Assembly (NCBI GenBank): GCA_016788705.1
Contig: JAEUSQ010000025.1
Location: 54,272-118,271 of the forward strand
Length of the DNA: 64,000 nucleotides
Direction: 5' to 3'
Origin: Bacteroidetes Order II. bacterium
GTDB lineage: Bacteria; Bacteroidota; Rhodothermia; Rhodothermales; UBA2364
The notes below the pieces were generated by a model. It saw only the letters and a program-made list of their open reading frames with translations, searched no databases and was not told the origin of the DNA. Both the position numbers and the translations under genes were made by a program. This document shows positions 51,758 through 61,277 of the stretch, in pieces. Every line of letters begins with the position of its first letter. Position 1 is the stretch's first letter.

Positions 51758-52030
51758 TATTATTGGTTGTTTAAGAAGAGGATCTCTATTGGAAATGTAC
51801 CTGTTAATGCAGAATAATTCTATCTTTCTCAAGCAAAACGACTAATGGGCCTTTTATGAGGTTCACTTGCTCAAAAGGGATTTGTTTTGTAGTGGATGAA
51901 TCAGATCAAATTGGCTGCAATTGATCAATAAAAAAAGGAAGATAATACGAAGTTGGTGAGAAACAAAATTGTATTATCTTTTTGAGTTTAATGGCTGCAA
52001 AAATCTAATCGTTTGGAAGGATCATCGAAA

Positions 52031-52066
52031 CATAGTTAGATGACAAGACATAGTTAGATGACAAGA
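52031..52066 (+). repeat. 18-bp tandem direct repeat, two copies
   Basis: The unit CATAGTTAGATGACAAGA occurs at 52031-52048 and again without gap at 52049-52066. The identity is perfect, which points to a recent slippage duplication. Confidence 0.9.
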
Positions 52067-52119
52067 ATCTGTTATTCGTTAACGTTATGTTTTGTCCATG
52101 ATCCCATGCGCTATTGACT

Positions 52120-52223
52120 GGGTGCATTTCAAAAATGCACGACACATACAGCCTACACCTATTAAAGTGCAATGTGGATAGCATGTGTAAGGCTGATTAC
52201 AGGAAGTTTTGAAATGCACCCCC
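52120..52223. mobile_element. MITE-like element with 7-bp target duplication
   Basis: This 104-base insert has a 15-bp inverted repeat at its ends (GGGTGCATTTCAAAA at 52120-52134; its reverse complement at 52207-52221). It is flanked by direct repeats ATTGACT at 52113-52119 and 52224-52230. It has no coding capacity. The insert plus one duplicated 7-mer is 111 bases, a multiple of three, so the short minus-strand frame through it stays open. The end sequences do not match those of the IS1595-type element at 37886. Confidence 0.7.
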
Positions 52224-52324
52224 ATTGACTCTACGAAAGATTCAAGGCAGTACCGTTTCCGTGTGGCAAAATCTTTTGTTGCATCCATTAAGATGAGAAG
52301 GTGTTTGTGTGGATAAAATAGGTG

Positions 52325-54958
52325 CTATTCTTTTTTAATGATTTTGGCAACATAAAAGTGTCGGTCATATTCCAGTCGTAGAAAATAAATTCCCGTACTT
52401 AAAAATGAAAAGTCGGTGCTCATTCCTTCGCCAGAAACCTTTTTGGACCAGACTTTTTTTCCGAGTATATCATATAAAGTTAACTCACCTTGCAAGGTCT
52501 TATTCCATTGAATTTGAACATGGTTTTGAAAAGGGTTTGGGGCAACGGTAAATGGGTTTCCTTTTGGTGGAACTTCAAAATCAGTAGAAACGGAGCTGCT
52601 TATTTGCACAGTAAGGGTGTCTCCTACTATGCCTCCAGCGGTGTCAAAACCGATAGTTACTAATTTGAGCGGTTGGTTTAATTTATCAGGAATGGTAATA
52701 GGAAAAACGCCACTTGATGCATTTAATAATACTTGTGAGCCCACGCCAAGAGAATCACTTGCAAATGCGAATAATAAGTTTTTTATATCCGAACTTCCTG
52801 CTACATTTACCATTAACGTTGAAAATGAGCGTATTTGTTGGCCACGTATAGGATATGTAATTTTAAGATTACCTACTGCTTTTTTTGATAAAGTTTGATT
52901 AAATCCATCTGGTGGTGGAAGTACTACGGGTTTGTAACCAGCACGTGAAAAAGAGGAAGAAGAATTTTTTTCATTTAATAAATCGGTTACCCGTTGTACA
53001 ACCGGCGAAGCCGCATGTACCTCCATATGGTTTATGTTAGAAAAATGTGTAATATTGGCGAGTGGCAAACCTCCTTCTTGGCTCGAAAGTCCAACAATCC
53101 AATCATTCGGTTCTTTAAATACTTTTTCCCGCAAACATCGGTTAAAGTCCACTTCTGGAGTACTGGCCTCTGAACAAAATTTTAGAAGGGCTGTTTGTGA
53201 AGCGAGGGATTCGGCTTTTTTTGAAATCCAAGAATTATCAAAAGGTTTTTCGGAAACAATACTGTGTACCAACACCTCAGTCATGTTCTGGGTTGGATGT
53301 TGATTAAGGGTTTTAATGGCCTCGCTATTCACCCGTAGGTTTTCCAATGCCCCTTCTTTTGGGATACTGAGTATGAAACCCAATAAAGCTTTTAGGGGTT
53401 GATCGCTGTCAATGATGTTGGCGATTGGCGAACCTGAGTGTGGGGTGTTGAGCGTAATTAATTTGTTAATATCTTTCTTAAAGTTTGCATTCTGAATGTA
53501 TTGCCTTGCCAATAAACCACCCATGCTGTGTGCGACTACATTTACTTTTGTCGCCAAGACATTTTGAAATAATGCAGCCGTTAATAATACATCAATATTG
53601 GAACGTAATACGAGTCCATTATCTTTAAAGGAAGCTCCATTAGGATATGTAGCACGGCGAACCAGTCTTAAGTTATGTCCTGTATTAGCTAATTTTTGTG
53701 GTAAATTAATCCAAATAGAGCCATTCGACCATAGACCATGTAACAGTAAAGTAGGAGGTGGGGTCCGCTTAAAGATGGGTTGATATAAAGACGTTTCGTT
53801 TCCGGAAGCCTCGCTGTAGAGGTCCAGTGCGAGGTCTTTAATGGCTGGATCTATAAAACTGGGGTGGGTATAACGATAAGTTACTTCTTTAGGAGTTGAT
53901 TTTTCTATCTTTAATTCACCCATAATTTCTTTATCTGTGTTGGGTACACTGGACTTGGGCAATGAAACGACCCTTAGTTTTAGATGGTCAATCGGTTCTG
54001 CACTACTTATTCTAATCAGGGTTGAGGTTGAAGCATCGGTAGCAATTTTTGTATTCAGAATTTCATTAAATTCAGATTGTTGGTTAAATTCGGTAGTGCT
54101 GATGATTTTCTCTGTGCCATTTTCTTCTTGGATAATGGATAGTTTAAGGGCTGGAGTCTCGTGAATAAAGTACACGGGATAAAGCCAAAAAGGTTGTTCT
54201 GGATATGGGGGATTGGGAGGCATTATGGCACTTTGATCTGCAATTCCAAAATAATAATTTTTAACATTTGGATGTGCTTTTATGGGGTGTGTGTATTCAT
54301 AGATTATTTCATGATCACTTTCCTTGATTAATTTTAATGTTCCTACTTCTAAATCATATATAAATTCATTCTTATATGGAATCACTCCGTAAAATAGTCT
54401 AAGATTTCGAATATTCGCAATGCTGTTTATTTTAAAAATTGATTTATTGGAGTTACCATTTATTCGTAATTTAGGTTGTAAAATCGTGTTTTCGTCAAAT
54501 CCTTTCTGGGTAAAAGGATCATTAAACTTTTTTTCGTCCAATAAAATTTGTGATCCTTCTCGCTCTTCCCACCACGAGAAAATGAGTTCATCTGGATAAT
54601 AATAGTACATGACGGATGTTGAAGGCCAGCCTGTTTCAGGTTGAACAAAACGGATAAAAACTATTCCTGTGTTTGAATTGGTGTAATGAAATAATAATAG
54701 CTTATCCCAACAATTAGGACGCTCTGCTCCTAAATGAATGGTGTACTGAGGTTTGTTGTAACCTGGTGTCATTTCATAGTCATAGGCATCACAAACCCAA
54801 GGGGAGTTCGGATAATTAGGGTCGCAATTACAAGGTGTTTTCTGCATACTTTTATAGGTGAAGGCTTCTTTCGGAAAAACATTTGGTGGAATGGTTCCAG
54901 GCTGTGCCACGGCGGCAAAGGGAAATAAAAACCCAAAAATTAAAAGTATTTGCTTCAT
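52325..54958 (-). CDS. Secreted alpha/beta hydrolase (lipase-like) with T9SS sorting tail
   Basis: This 877-residue exported protein has a signal peptide (MKQILLIFGFLFPFAAVA) and about 390 residues of beta-rich, unassigned sequence. An alpha/beta-hydrolase domain of the PGAP1/lipase type follows: PTLLLHGLWSNGSIW forms the oxyanion region and VNVVAHSMGGLLARQYIQ contains the GxSxG nucleophile (Ser near 480). NHMEVHAASPVVQRVTDLL may supply the His. After a further beta segment the C-terminus is a type A T9SS sorting domain (VAPNPFQNHVQIQW, LYDILGKKVWSKKVSG, GIYFLRLEYD). It is therefore likely exported through the type IX system and kept at the surface or released. The substrate is unknown. Confidence 0.85.
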   Translation of the reverse strand: MKQILLIFGFLFPFAAVAQPGTIPPNVFPKEAFTYKSMQKTPCNCDPNYPNSPWVCDAYDYEMTPGYNKPQYTIHLGAERPNCWDKLLLFHYTNSNTGIVFIRFVQPETGWPSTSVMYYYYPDELIFSWWEEREGSQILLDEKKFNDPFTQKGFDENTILQPKLRINGNSNKSIFKINSIANIRNLRLFYGVIPYKNEFIYDLEVGTLKLIKESDHEIIYEYTHPIKAHPNVKNYYFGIADQSAIMPPNPPYPEQPFWLYPVYFIHETPALKLSIIQEENGTEKIISTTEFNQQSEFNEILNTKIATDASTSTLIRISSAEPIDHLKLRVVSLPKSSVPNTDKEIMGELKIEKSTPKEVTYRYTHPSFIDPAIKDLALDLYSEASGNETSLYQPIFKRTPPPTLLLHGLWSNGSIWINLPQKLANTGHNLRLVRRATYPNGASFKDNGLVLRSNIDVLLTAALFQNVLATKVNVVAHSMGGLLARQYIQNANFKKDINKLITLNTPHSGSPIANIIDSDQPLKALLGFILSIPKEGALENLRVNSEAIKTLNQHPTQNMTEVLVHSIVSEKPFDNSWISKKAESLASQTALLKFCSEASTPEVDFNRCLREKVFKEPNDWIVGLSSQEGGLPLANITHFSNINHMEVHAASPVVQRVTDLLNEKNSSSSFSRAGYKPVVLPPPDGFNQTLSKKAVGNLKITYPIRGQQIRSFSTLMVNVAGSSDIKNLLFAFASDSLGVGSQVLLNASSGVFPITIPDKLNQPLKLVTIGFDTAGGIVGDTLTVQISSSVSTDFEVPPKGNPFTVAPNPFQNHVQIQWNKTLQGELTLYDILGKKVWSKKVSGEGMSTDFSFLSTGIYFLRLEYDRHFYVAKIIKKE

Positions 54959-55188
54959 TGTTATAATAATTTATATAGCCGTTATGCAGATTTGGTATTT
55001 CTTGCAGGCACTAAAATAGCCTTGTCATCATCGCTAAACAACAATCATGATGGTTGAGACCCCAAGCAAAGAGCATATTCTCAGACGGTTCATGGCTGTA
55101 TCAAATTTCAACCAAACGGATCGTATGAATACCTTGATCCGTTTAAAGAGGCGGGGTATATTGCTCATTCAATCCCATTAAACCTTTT

Positions 55189-56853
55189 ATGCACATGAAA
55201 AAACTACTGGTTCTTGCAATAAGTGGCTGGTTGCTTGCCTGTTCTACAGGCAAGCCAGCTTTAGAGAAACCTCCTGCACATTATCATGATGGTTTCCTAA
55301 ACACCATAGACTCGGTTACGGTTCGTGCCCACCTCAAAACCCTGAGTAGTGACATAATGGAAGGGCGTGGGACGGGAACCGAGGGCGAAAAGCGGGCAGT
55401 GGATTATATTTCCAATCAATTTAAAGCATTAGGGCTGGTTCCGGGTGCGCAAGATGGCTCGTGGTTTCAGGAAGTACCTCTCTTGGGTTCTACCCCAACA
55501 GTTGTAAAACCATTGACCTTTAAAGGCCCTAATGGAACGTTTTCGGGCGATTTCGGCACGGCATTTACGGCCTCTACCGATTTGGCCAGCGAGTGGGTGA
55601 CTACTTCTGGCGAATTGGTTTTTGTGGGGTATGGTATTTCTGCGCCTGGCAGCAATTGGGACGATTTTAAGGGTATGGATGTCTGCGGTAAAATATTGGT
55701 TTCCTTTGTCAATGACCCGCCTCCGACACCTAAAGAACCCGGCCGCTTTAAAGGGGACACGCTTACCTACTTTGGGCGTTGGACCTACAAACAAGAAGAA
55801 GCACGGCGAAAAGGGGCCAAAGGTATTTTGTTAATCCATACCACGCCAACGGCGAGTTACCCTTTTGCTGTGGTAGGCAACGGTGCTGCACGTGAACAAA
55901 TCCAATTTGCAACCCCACCCCCGAATCCGCTTGAACTAAAATCCTGGATTTCACAAGAAATGGGTGAAAAGTTGGCTATTGCCAGTGGGAGTACATTAGA
56001 GCAATGGTTTGTTGAAGCGGCTGACCGGAACTTTAGGCCACGTGTCTTGCCTGTTTCGGTTGCGGCAGAAATGAAATATGCCTTGCGGTATTTTTCAGGA
56101 ACCAATGTGGTGGCTTTGTTGCCCGGTACCGAAAAACCGGATGAAGCAATTCTGTTCACGTCCCATCACGACCACTTGGGCGTGGGTAAGCCGGATAAAA
56201 AAGGAGATACCATTTATAATGGAGCTGTGGACAATGCCTCTGGTGTAGCCATGATGCTTACGATGGCCAAAGCACTTAAACAAGCTGCTGATCCTCCAAA
56301 AAGGTCTATTTTGTTTCTATCGGTGACGGCAGAAGAGTCAGGGCTTTTGGGTTCGGCCTACTACGCCGCTCATCCGACCTTTCCAATGCATAAAATAGTA
56401 GCAAATCTGAATGTGGATTCGGGAAATGTACATGGACGTACCACCGATCTTTCGGGTATTGGCGCTGAAACAAGCGAGATGTTGCGCCTTCTGAGGAATG
56501 CAGCCAAGGCGGAAGGCATGACCGTCTCTCCAGATCCCAATCCTAACGCTGGGTTATTTTTCCGCAGCGATCAACTCTCTTTTGCACGCATGGGAGTTCC
56601 GGCTTTCTTTCTCAACAGCGGCAAAAACTTCATTGGTCGTCCTCAAGGGTTTGCACAACAAGCAGAGGCGGAATATACGGCCTTACGGTATCATCAACCA
56701 GCGGATGAATTTGATCCTAAGTGGGCTATGGGGGGGATGGTACAGCAAATGCGGGTCTGTCTTCGCTTGGGATATACCTTGGCGATGGATGGCTCTTGGC
56801 CGCAATGGAAGCCGGGGGCCGAGTTTGAAGCGGCCCGAAAAGCGGGTTTTTAG
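55189..56853 (+). CDS. M28-family zinc peptidase lipoprotein
   Basis: This 554-residue protein has a lipoprotein signal (KKLLVLAISGWLLAC). The N-terminal part holds a PA-like insert (around residues 140-230, with GELVFVGYGISAPGSNWDDFKGMDVCGKILVSFVND). The M28 aminopeptidase core has the two-zinc site: FTSHHDHLG (His near 325), GAVDNASGVAMML (Asp near 347), AEESGLLGS (Glu pair near 381), NLNVDSGNV (Asp) and the late HQPADEFD (His). It is a likely periplasmic or surface exopeptidase. A second ATG at 55195 is also possible and leaves the signal intact. Confidence 0.9.
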   Translation: MHMKKLLVLAISGWLLACSTGKPALEKPPAHYHDGFLNTIDSVTVRAHLKTLSSDIMEGRGTGTEGEKRAVDYISNQFKALGLVPGAQDGSWFQEVPLLGSTPTVVKPLTFKGPNGTFSGDFGTAFTASTDLASEWVTTSGELVFVGYGISAPGSNWDDFKGMDVCGKILVSFVNDPPPTPKEPGRFKGDTLTYFGRWTYKQEEARRKGAKGILLIHTTPTASYPFAVVGNGAAREQIQFATPPPNPLELKSWISQEMGEKLAIASGSTLEQWFVEAADRNFRPRVLPVSVAAEMKYALRYFSGTNVVALLPGTEKPDEAILFTSHHDHLGVGKPDKKGDTIYNGAVDNASGVAMMLTMAKALKQAADPPKRSILFLSVTAEESGLLGSAYYAAHPTFPMHKIVANLNVDSGNVHGRTTDLSGIGAETSEMLRLLRNAAKAEGMTVSPDPNPNAGLFFRSDQLSFARMGVPAFFLNSGKNFIGRPQGFAQQAEAEYTALRYHQPADEFDPKWAMGGMVQQMRVCLRLGYTLAMDGSWPQWKPGAEFEAARKAGF

Positions 56854-57116
56854 CGGTAATTCGCTTATTGTGGACAAAAATGCCAGCCTCTGGATTTGTA
56901 AATAGATGCGGTTCCTGACTGGGGAACGGATGTTAGAAGGGTGTATGGTCTGTTGCAAAAGCCGATGCAATGGCCATCCTTCTGCTAAAACGTGAAAAAA
57001 ATCGCTAAGACATTTTTTAAGAAGTTATCCTTTCGTTTGGTACTTGATTAGACCGGATCCGCATGATGGATTCAGGTTGACTTCTGCTTCCCCTTTAATC
57101 TTACCCTATATGTTTT

Positions 57117-58082
57117 ATGCAGCAAAAGACACTTAAAATTATTAAAAACCGATCGGATATTGGCGCTGGCACCCGTGGCTCGGACATGGGGGTTGATGCC
57201 CTTGAAATTGCGGCTATCAATTGCGGCGATGATTTTTTTAACCGCCATTTGTTTGCTGACGTTGCCACCCACAACGAATCTGTTTATGACAAAGTTCGCA
57301 ATTCCTTCGCCAAGCGGATTGGGCATGTGTTTGAGCAATGCACCCGTGTGGCCGAGGCGGTAGAGCAAACAGTGGCCGAAGGCTTTTTTCCATTGGTGCT
57401 TTCTGGAGACCATTCTTCTGCGTTGGGAACCATCAGCGGATTAAAAGCGGCACAGCCAGAACGAACCTTGGGGGTGGTATGGATTGACGCCCATGCAGAC
57501 CTGCATTCGCCTTATACGTCTCCGTCTGGAAACATTCATGGTATGCCCCTTGCCGCTGCCCTTGCCGAGGATAATTTGGCCTGTCAGATTAATAACCTAC
57601 GCGATGATACCGACTATTACTGGGAGGCGATGAAGCGAATTGGGACACCAAATGCCAAAATTAAACCCGAACACCTCGTTTTTTGCGGTGTCCGAGATGC
57701 TGAACTACCAGAGATACACCTAATGCAGACGCATAACATCCGAAATTTCACGGTGCCCGAAGTTCGATTTAGGGGATTAGCGGCTTGTTTATCCGAAGCC
57801 CTTGAACGGTTAGCAGCGTGTGATGATCTGTATATCTCCTTTGATGTGGACAGTATGGACTGCGATTTAGTGTCGTATGGAACCGGAACCCCTGTCTCGA
57901 AAGGTTTTGATCCGGCGGAGGCGGCATCCATTATCAAGGGCTTTTTAGACAGTCAAAAAGTGATTTGTCTGGAAATCGCCGAAATTAACCCCCTTTTAGA
58001 TACCCGAGGCAATAAAATGGCAGAAACCGCTTTTGGGGTTCTTTCCAATACAATATTGTACTATGAGCAGAAAAATTCCTAA
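57117..58082 (+). CDS. Arginase-family ureohydrolase
   Basis: This 321-residue two-manganese enzyme has the motifs GDHSSALG (metal His), WIDAHADLHSPYTSPSGNIHGMPLA (metal Asp-His-Asp and the guanidinium-binding SPSGN stretch) and SFDVDSMDCDLV (metal Asp pair). These fit arginase more closely than agmatinase or formiminoglutamase; the SGNIHGMPLA block is typical of arginase. It gives ornithine and urea from arginine. No urease or ornithine gene is adjacent. The ATG at 57117 gives the family N-terminus. Confidence 0.9.
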   Translation: MQQKTLKIIKNRSDIGAGTRGSDMGVDALEIAAINCGDDFFNRHLFADVATHNESVYDKVRNSFAKRIGHVFEQCTRVAEAVEQTVAEGFFPLVLSGDHSSALGTISGLKAAQPERTLGVVWIDAHADLHSPYTSPSGNIHGMPLAAALAEDNLACQINNLRDDTDYYWEAMKRIGTPNAKIKPEHLVFCGVRDAELPEIHLMQTHNIRNFTVPEVRFRGLAACLSEALERLAACDDLYISFDVDSMDCDLVSYGTGTPVSKGFDPAEAASIIKGFLDSQKVICLEIAEINPLLDTRGNKMAETAFGVLSNTILYYEQKNS

Positions 58083-58178
58083 AAACAGACGCTTTTTTCA
58101 ATATACTTCTCCGATTGTGCCATATTTTGTAATGGACGTCCTTTACCCTCCATTATAACCCAAACACACCCTAATCAC

Positions 58179-61100
58179 ATGAAAGGTAAAACAACCAGAT
58201 GGTTACTGGGCCTGTTCTTTCTCTGCTTGGCACCCGCTGCAATGGCGCAAAGTGTAGTAACAGGAAAAGTGACTTCCGCCGATGACGGCACCCCTTTACC
58301 CGGTGTTACGGTCACCGTAAAAGGTACGACAAATGGCGTACTGACCAATACTTCCGGGGATTATCGTATCAGTTTGCCCGCAAACGGAACATTGGTGTTT
58401 AGTTTTGTAGGCTATCTTACGCAAGAAGTTGCCGTAAATGGCCGCTCCGAAATCAATATAGCGCTCCTCACCGACACCAAGAGCCTTGGTGAGGTGGTGG
58501 TGACAGGTTTTGGTGCGCAAATCAAACGAGAATTAACCGGAAATATCGCCAAAATTAAATCTGCTGATATTCAAGATGTCCCTGTTTTGGGCGTTGATCA
58601 AGCCATTCAGGGTAAGGCCGCTGGTGTACAAGTGAATGCAGGTAGTGGTAAGTTAGGACAGGCAGTGCGCATTAGTGTGCGTGGGCCGTCCTCCGTCACC
58701 GCCTCGAATCAACCGCTTTTTGTGGTGGATGGCATCCCTATCACCAATAATGACCTCTCGCTAAGTGGGGGGGATACGAACCCGTTGGTGGATCTGAACG
58801 CACAAGACATTGCTTCTATTGAAGTGCTTAAAGACGCTTCTGCTGGAGCCATCTATGGTTCCCGTGCCGCCAATGGTGTTATTCTCATTACCACGAAACA
58901 AGGGCGTTCGAGTGGAAAAACCAATGTACAATTTGGTTATTCTGTTGGAAACAGCAAGCCCACCCGTGTGGTTAAGTTCCTAAATACCGAACAATACATT
59001 GACTACTACCTCAAAGCGGCGGGGAACTCTGATGCCATCGAGAAAATTGATCCCAATGCCGATGACTCCTACACAACGGCTATGAGAGACTTTTTTGATA
59101 GTCAAAGCCTTGGCACTTTTGGTACCTCGGACCAGGCCGATACCGATTGGGGAGCGCTTGCTTTCCAAGAGGCACCGCAAAGTCAATATGACCTGAGCAT
59201 CAGTGGTGGAAATGATAAAACAGCGTTTTACGTGTCTGGGCAATGGTTAGACCAAAAAGGGATTATTTTGGGCAATGCCATGAACCGGATTTCCGGTCGT
59301 CTGAACCTCGAACACAAGGCATCTGATCGCTTCCGTCTGGGAGCCAATATGGGGCTTTCGCGTAGTTTAAACAATCGTCTTTCCGGGGATCGTCAGTTTG
59401 ATAACCCCATGCAGATGGTGGCATTGCCGCCTATGACTCCAGAAAAAGACCCAGAAACGGGGCTTCCGGTTGGGACACCACCCGGAGACAGCAGCGTTCC
59501 GGCCTACTATAACCCGATCATCAATGTGGGAAACTCGTATTATAATACGTCTGTTAACCGGAATATCAGCAATGTGTATGGTATCTTGCAGATCATGAAG
59601 GGTCTGACTTTCCGTTCCGAAGTTGGCGTGGATATGCTGAATCAGTTCGAGGAGCAGTATTACAACAGCAAAACCGTTCGGAACTTCGGCGCTCCACAAG
59701 GGCTTTCTCGTAACCGTGCCGTTCGGGTAGAAAACCTGAATACCAATAACTACTTCAGCTACTGGACGGTTAGTGGGAAACATGCGTTGGATGCTACCTT
59801 AGGAACGTCTTTTCAATCGTCCCAAACCAAAACGGGTTATACCGAAGGCCAAGACTTTCCGTCGGACGCTTATCGCTACATTGCAAGTGCTGCCAAAAAA
59901 ACCGACGGCAGTTCATCGCAAACCGACTTCCGCTTTGTTTCCTATTTTGTCCGTACCAATTACAAACTGGCTGATAAGTACTTATTGGGCCTAAGTGCCC
60001 GTGTGGATGGTTCCTCTCGGTTTGGTCGTGATAGTCGTTATGGATTCTTTCCTGCTGCTTCTGCCGGTTGGGTGCTTTCTGATGAGTCTTTTTTGAAAGG
60101 CAATAAGCTGGTTAGTTTCTTGAAACTCCGTGTCAGCTATGGGATCACTGGTAATGCCGAAATTGGGAACTTCCCTCAGTTGGGGCTTTTTACGGGCGAT
60201 GCGGGATACAATGGGCAACCCGGACAACGCCCTTCGCAATTGGCCAACCCGAACCTGAGTTGGGAAACCACCAATCAGGCAGACTTTGGCTTGGACTTTG
60301 GGTTCTTCAAAAATCGAATCAATGGCGAGATTGACTATTATGCCAAAAAGACCACAGGGCTTCTCTTGAACGTAAACGTACCTGCGTCCACTGGATTTTT
60401 GATTCAAACCCAAAACGTAGGTAAACTCACCAATAATGGCTGGGAGTTTGTGCTCAATACCAACAATTTAGATGGGGCATTCCAATGGACAACGGGCCTA
60501 AATCTGGCCTATAATAAAAATAAAATTACCGATCTGGATGGACAGGTGATCGAAGGAGGGTTAAACGCCATGAGCCGCGCCGTAGAAGGCCAGCCGCTTG
60601 GTGTTTTCTTTACGGTCGAGTATGCAGGGGTAGATCCTGCAAATGGCGATGCCCTTTGGTACTTGAACACCAAGAATGCAGATGGGACCATTAACCGTGG
60701 CACGACGAATAGTTACAGTAAAGCACAGCGGGTGGTGATGGGAAGTGCGCTCCCAACTTGGATCGGTGGGATTACCAATACCTTCCGCTACAACAATCTG
60801 GAACTATCGGTCTTCTTTAACGGGCAGTACGGCAACAAAATCAACTTCTATGGCGCCGGGCGCTTCTCCTCGGCAAATGGCCGTTTTGAGGATAACCAAA
60901 CCGTGGACCAGTTGGATTCTTGGACGCCCACCAACACCGATACCAACGTGCCGCAAGCCCGCTTATATTATAACAACGGCGCTCAAGCGTCCAGCCGATT
61001 TATTCAGGATGGCTCCTTTTTGCGCTTGCGTACGGCCACCTTTTCCTATAATGTCCCTACCCAATGGCTCAAAAAAGCCCGCGTAAGTGCTGCTCGTTTA

Positions 61101-61259
61101 TACGTAAGTGGGTATAATCTTTGGACCCTTACCAATTATACTGGCTGGGATCCAGAAGTGAATGCAGACGACATTGTAACAAATATTGCCCAAGGATACG
61201 ATTTTTACTCCCCACCACAGCCGAAAACGGTTCTCGTTGGGATTAACCTCGGATTCTAA
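58179..61259 (+). CDS. SusC/RagA-type TonB-linked outer-membrane protein
   Basis: This 1026-residue protein has a signal peptide (LLGLFFLCLAPAAMA), a carboxypeptidase-regulatory-like beta-sandwich (VVTGKVTSADDGTPLPGVTVTVKGT) and a TonB plug (GEVVVTGFGAQIKRELTGNI, then DQAIQGKAAGVQVNAGSGKLGQAVRISVRGPSSV, PLFVVDGIPI, SIEVLKDASAGAIYGSRAANGVILITTKQG). The C-terminal barrel runs through many aromatic strands to VLVGINLGF. It imports large oligosaccharides or peptides with the SusD-type lipoprotein encoded 18 bases downstream. The substrate cannot be read here, as no glycoside hydrolase is adjacent; the M28 peptidase upstream may hint at peptides. Confidence 0.95.
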   Translation: MKGKTTRWLLGLFFLCLAPAAMAQSVVTGKVTSADDGTPLPGVTVTVKGTTNGVLTNTSGDYRISLPANGTLVFSFVGYLTQEVAVNGRSEINIALLTDTKSLGEVVVTGFGAQIKRELTGNIAKIKSADIQDVPVLGVDQAIQGKAAGVQVNAGSGKLGQAVRISVRGPSSVTASNQPLFVVDGIPITNNDLSLSGGDTNPLVDLNAQDIASIEVLKDASAGAIYGSRAANGVILITTKQGRSSGKTNVQFGYSVGNSKPTRVVKFLNTEQYIDYYLKAAGNSDAIEKIDPNADDSYTTAMRDFFDSQSLGTFGTSDQADTDWGALAFQEAPQSQYDLSISGGNDKTAFYVSGQWLDQKGIILGNAMNRISGRLNLEHKASDRFRLGANMGLSRSLNNRLSGDRQFDNPMQMVALPPMTPEKDPETGLPVGTPPGDSSVPAYYNPIINVGNSYYNTSVNRNISNVYGILQIMKGLTFRSEVGVDMLNQFEEQYYNSKTVRNFGAPQGLSRNRAVRVENLNTNNYFSYWTVSGKHALDATLGTSFQSSQTKTGYTEGQDFPSDAYRYIASAAKKTDGSSSQTDFRFVSYFVRTNYKLADKYLLGLSARVDGSSRFGRDSRYGFFPAASAGWVLSDESFLKGNKLVSFLKLRVSYGITGNAEIGNFPQLGLFTGDAGYNGQPGQRPSQLANPNLSWETTNQADFGLDFGFFKNRINGEIDYYAKKTTGLLLNVNVPASTGFLIQTQNVGKLTNNGWEFVLNTNNLDGAFQWTTGLNLAYNKNKITDLDGQVIEGGLNAMSRAVEGQPLGVFFTVEYAGVDPANGDALWYLNTKNADGTINRGTTNSYSKAQRVVMGSALPTWIGGITNTFRYNNLELSVFFNGQYGNKINFYGAGRFSSANGRFEDNQTVDQLDSWTPTNTDTNVPQARLYYNNGAQASSRFIQDGSFLRLRTATFSYNVPTQWLKKARVSAARLYVSGYNLWTLTNYTGWDPEVNADDIVTNIAQGYDFYSPPQPKTVLVGINLGF

Positions 61260-61277
61260 CCCTTCCATCTTAAAACC

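Larger units (their letters stand above)
51758..52324. other. Gene-poor stretch with repeats and a MITE
   Basis: There is no convincing gene in these 567 bases. An inverted repeat AAGATAATAC / GTATTATCTT (51939-51948, 51971-51980) with T-rich flanks may be a weak bidirectional terminator. An 18-bp tandem duplication lies at 52031-52066 and a MITE-like element at 52120-52223. The short minus-strand frame at 52085-52288 is mostly created by the inserted element. Confidence 0.5.

Noticed and set aside
52120..52223. MITE as a deletion derivative of the IS1595-type element at 37886
   Set aside because: The terminal repeats differ (GGGTGCATTTCAAAA versus GGCTCAATTATGATTTC), and only a short ATTTCAA core is shared.
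52085..52288. Minus-strand frame of 67 codons with several Cys residues
   Set aside because: More than half of it is the MITE-like insert, so the apparent Cys-rich peptide is an artefact of the insertion.
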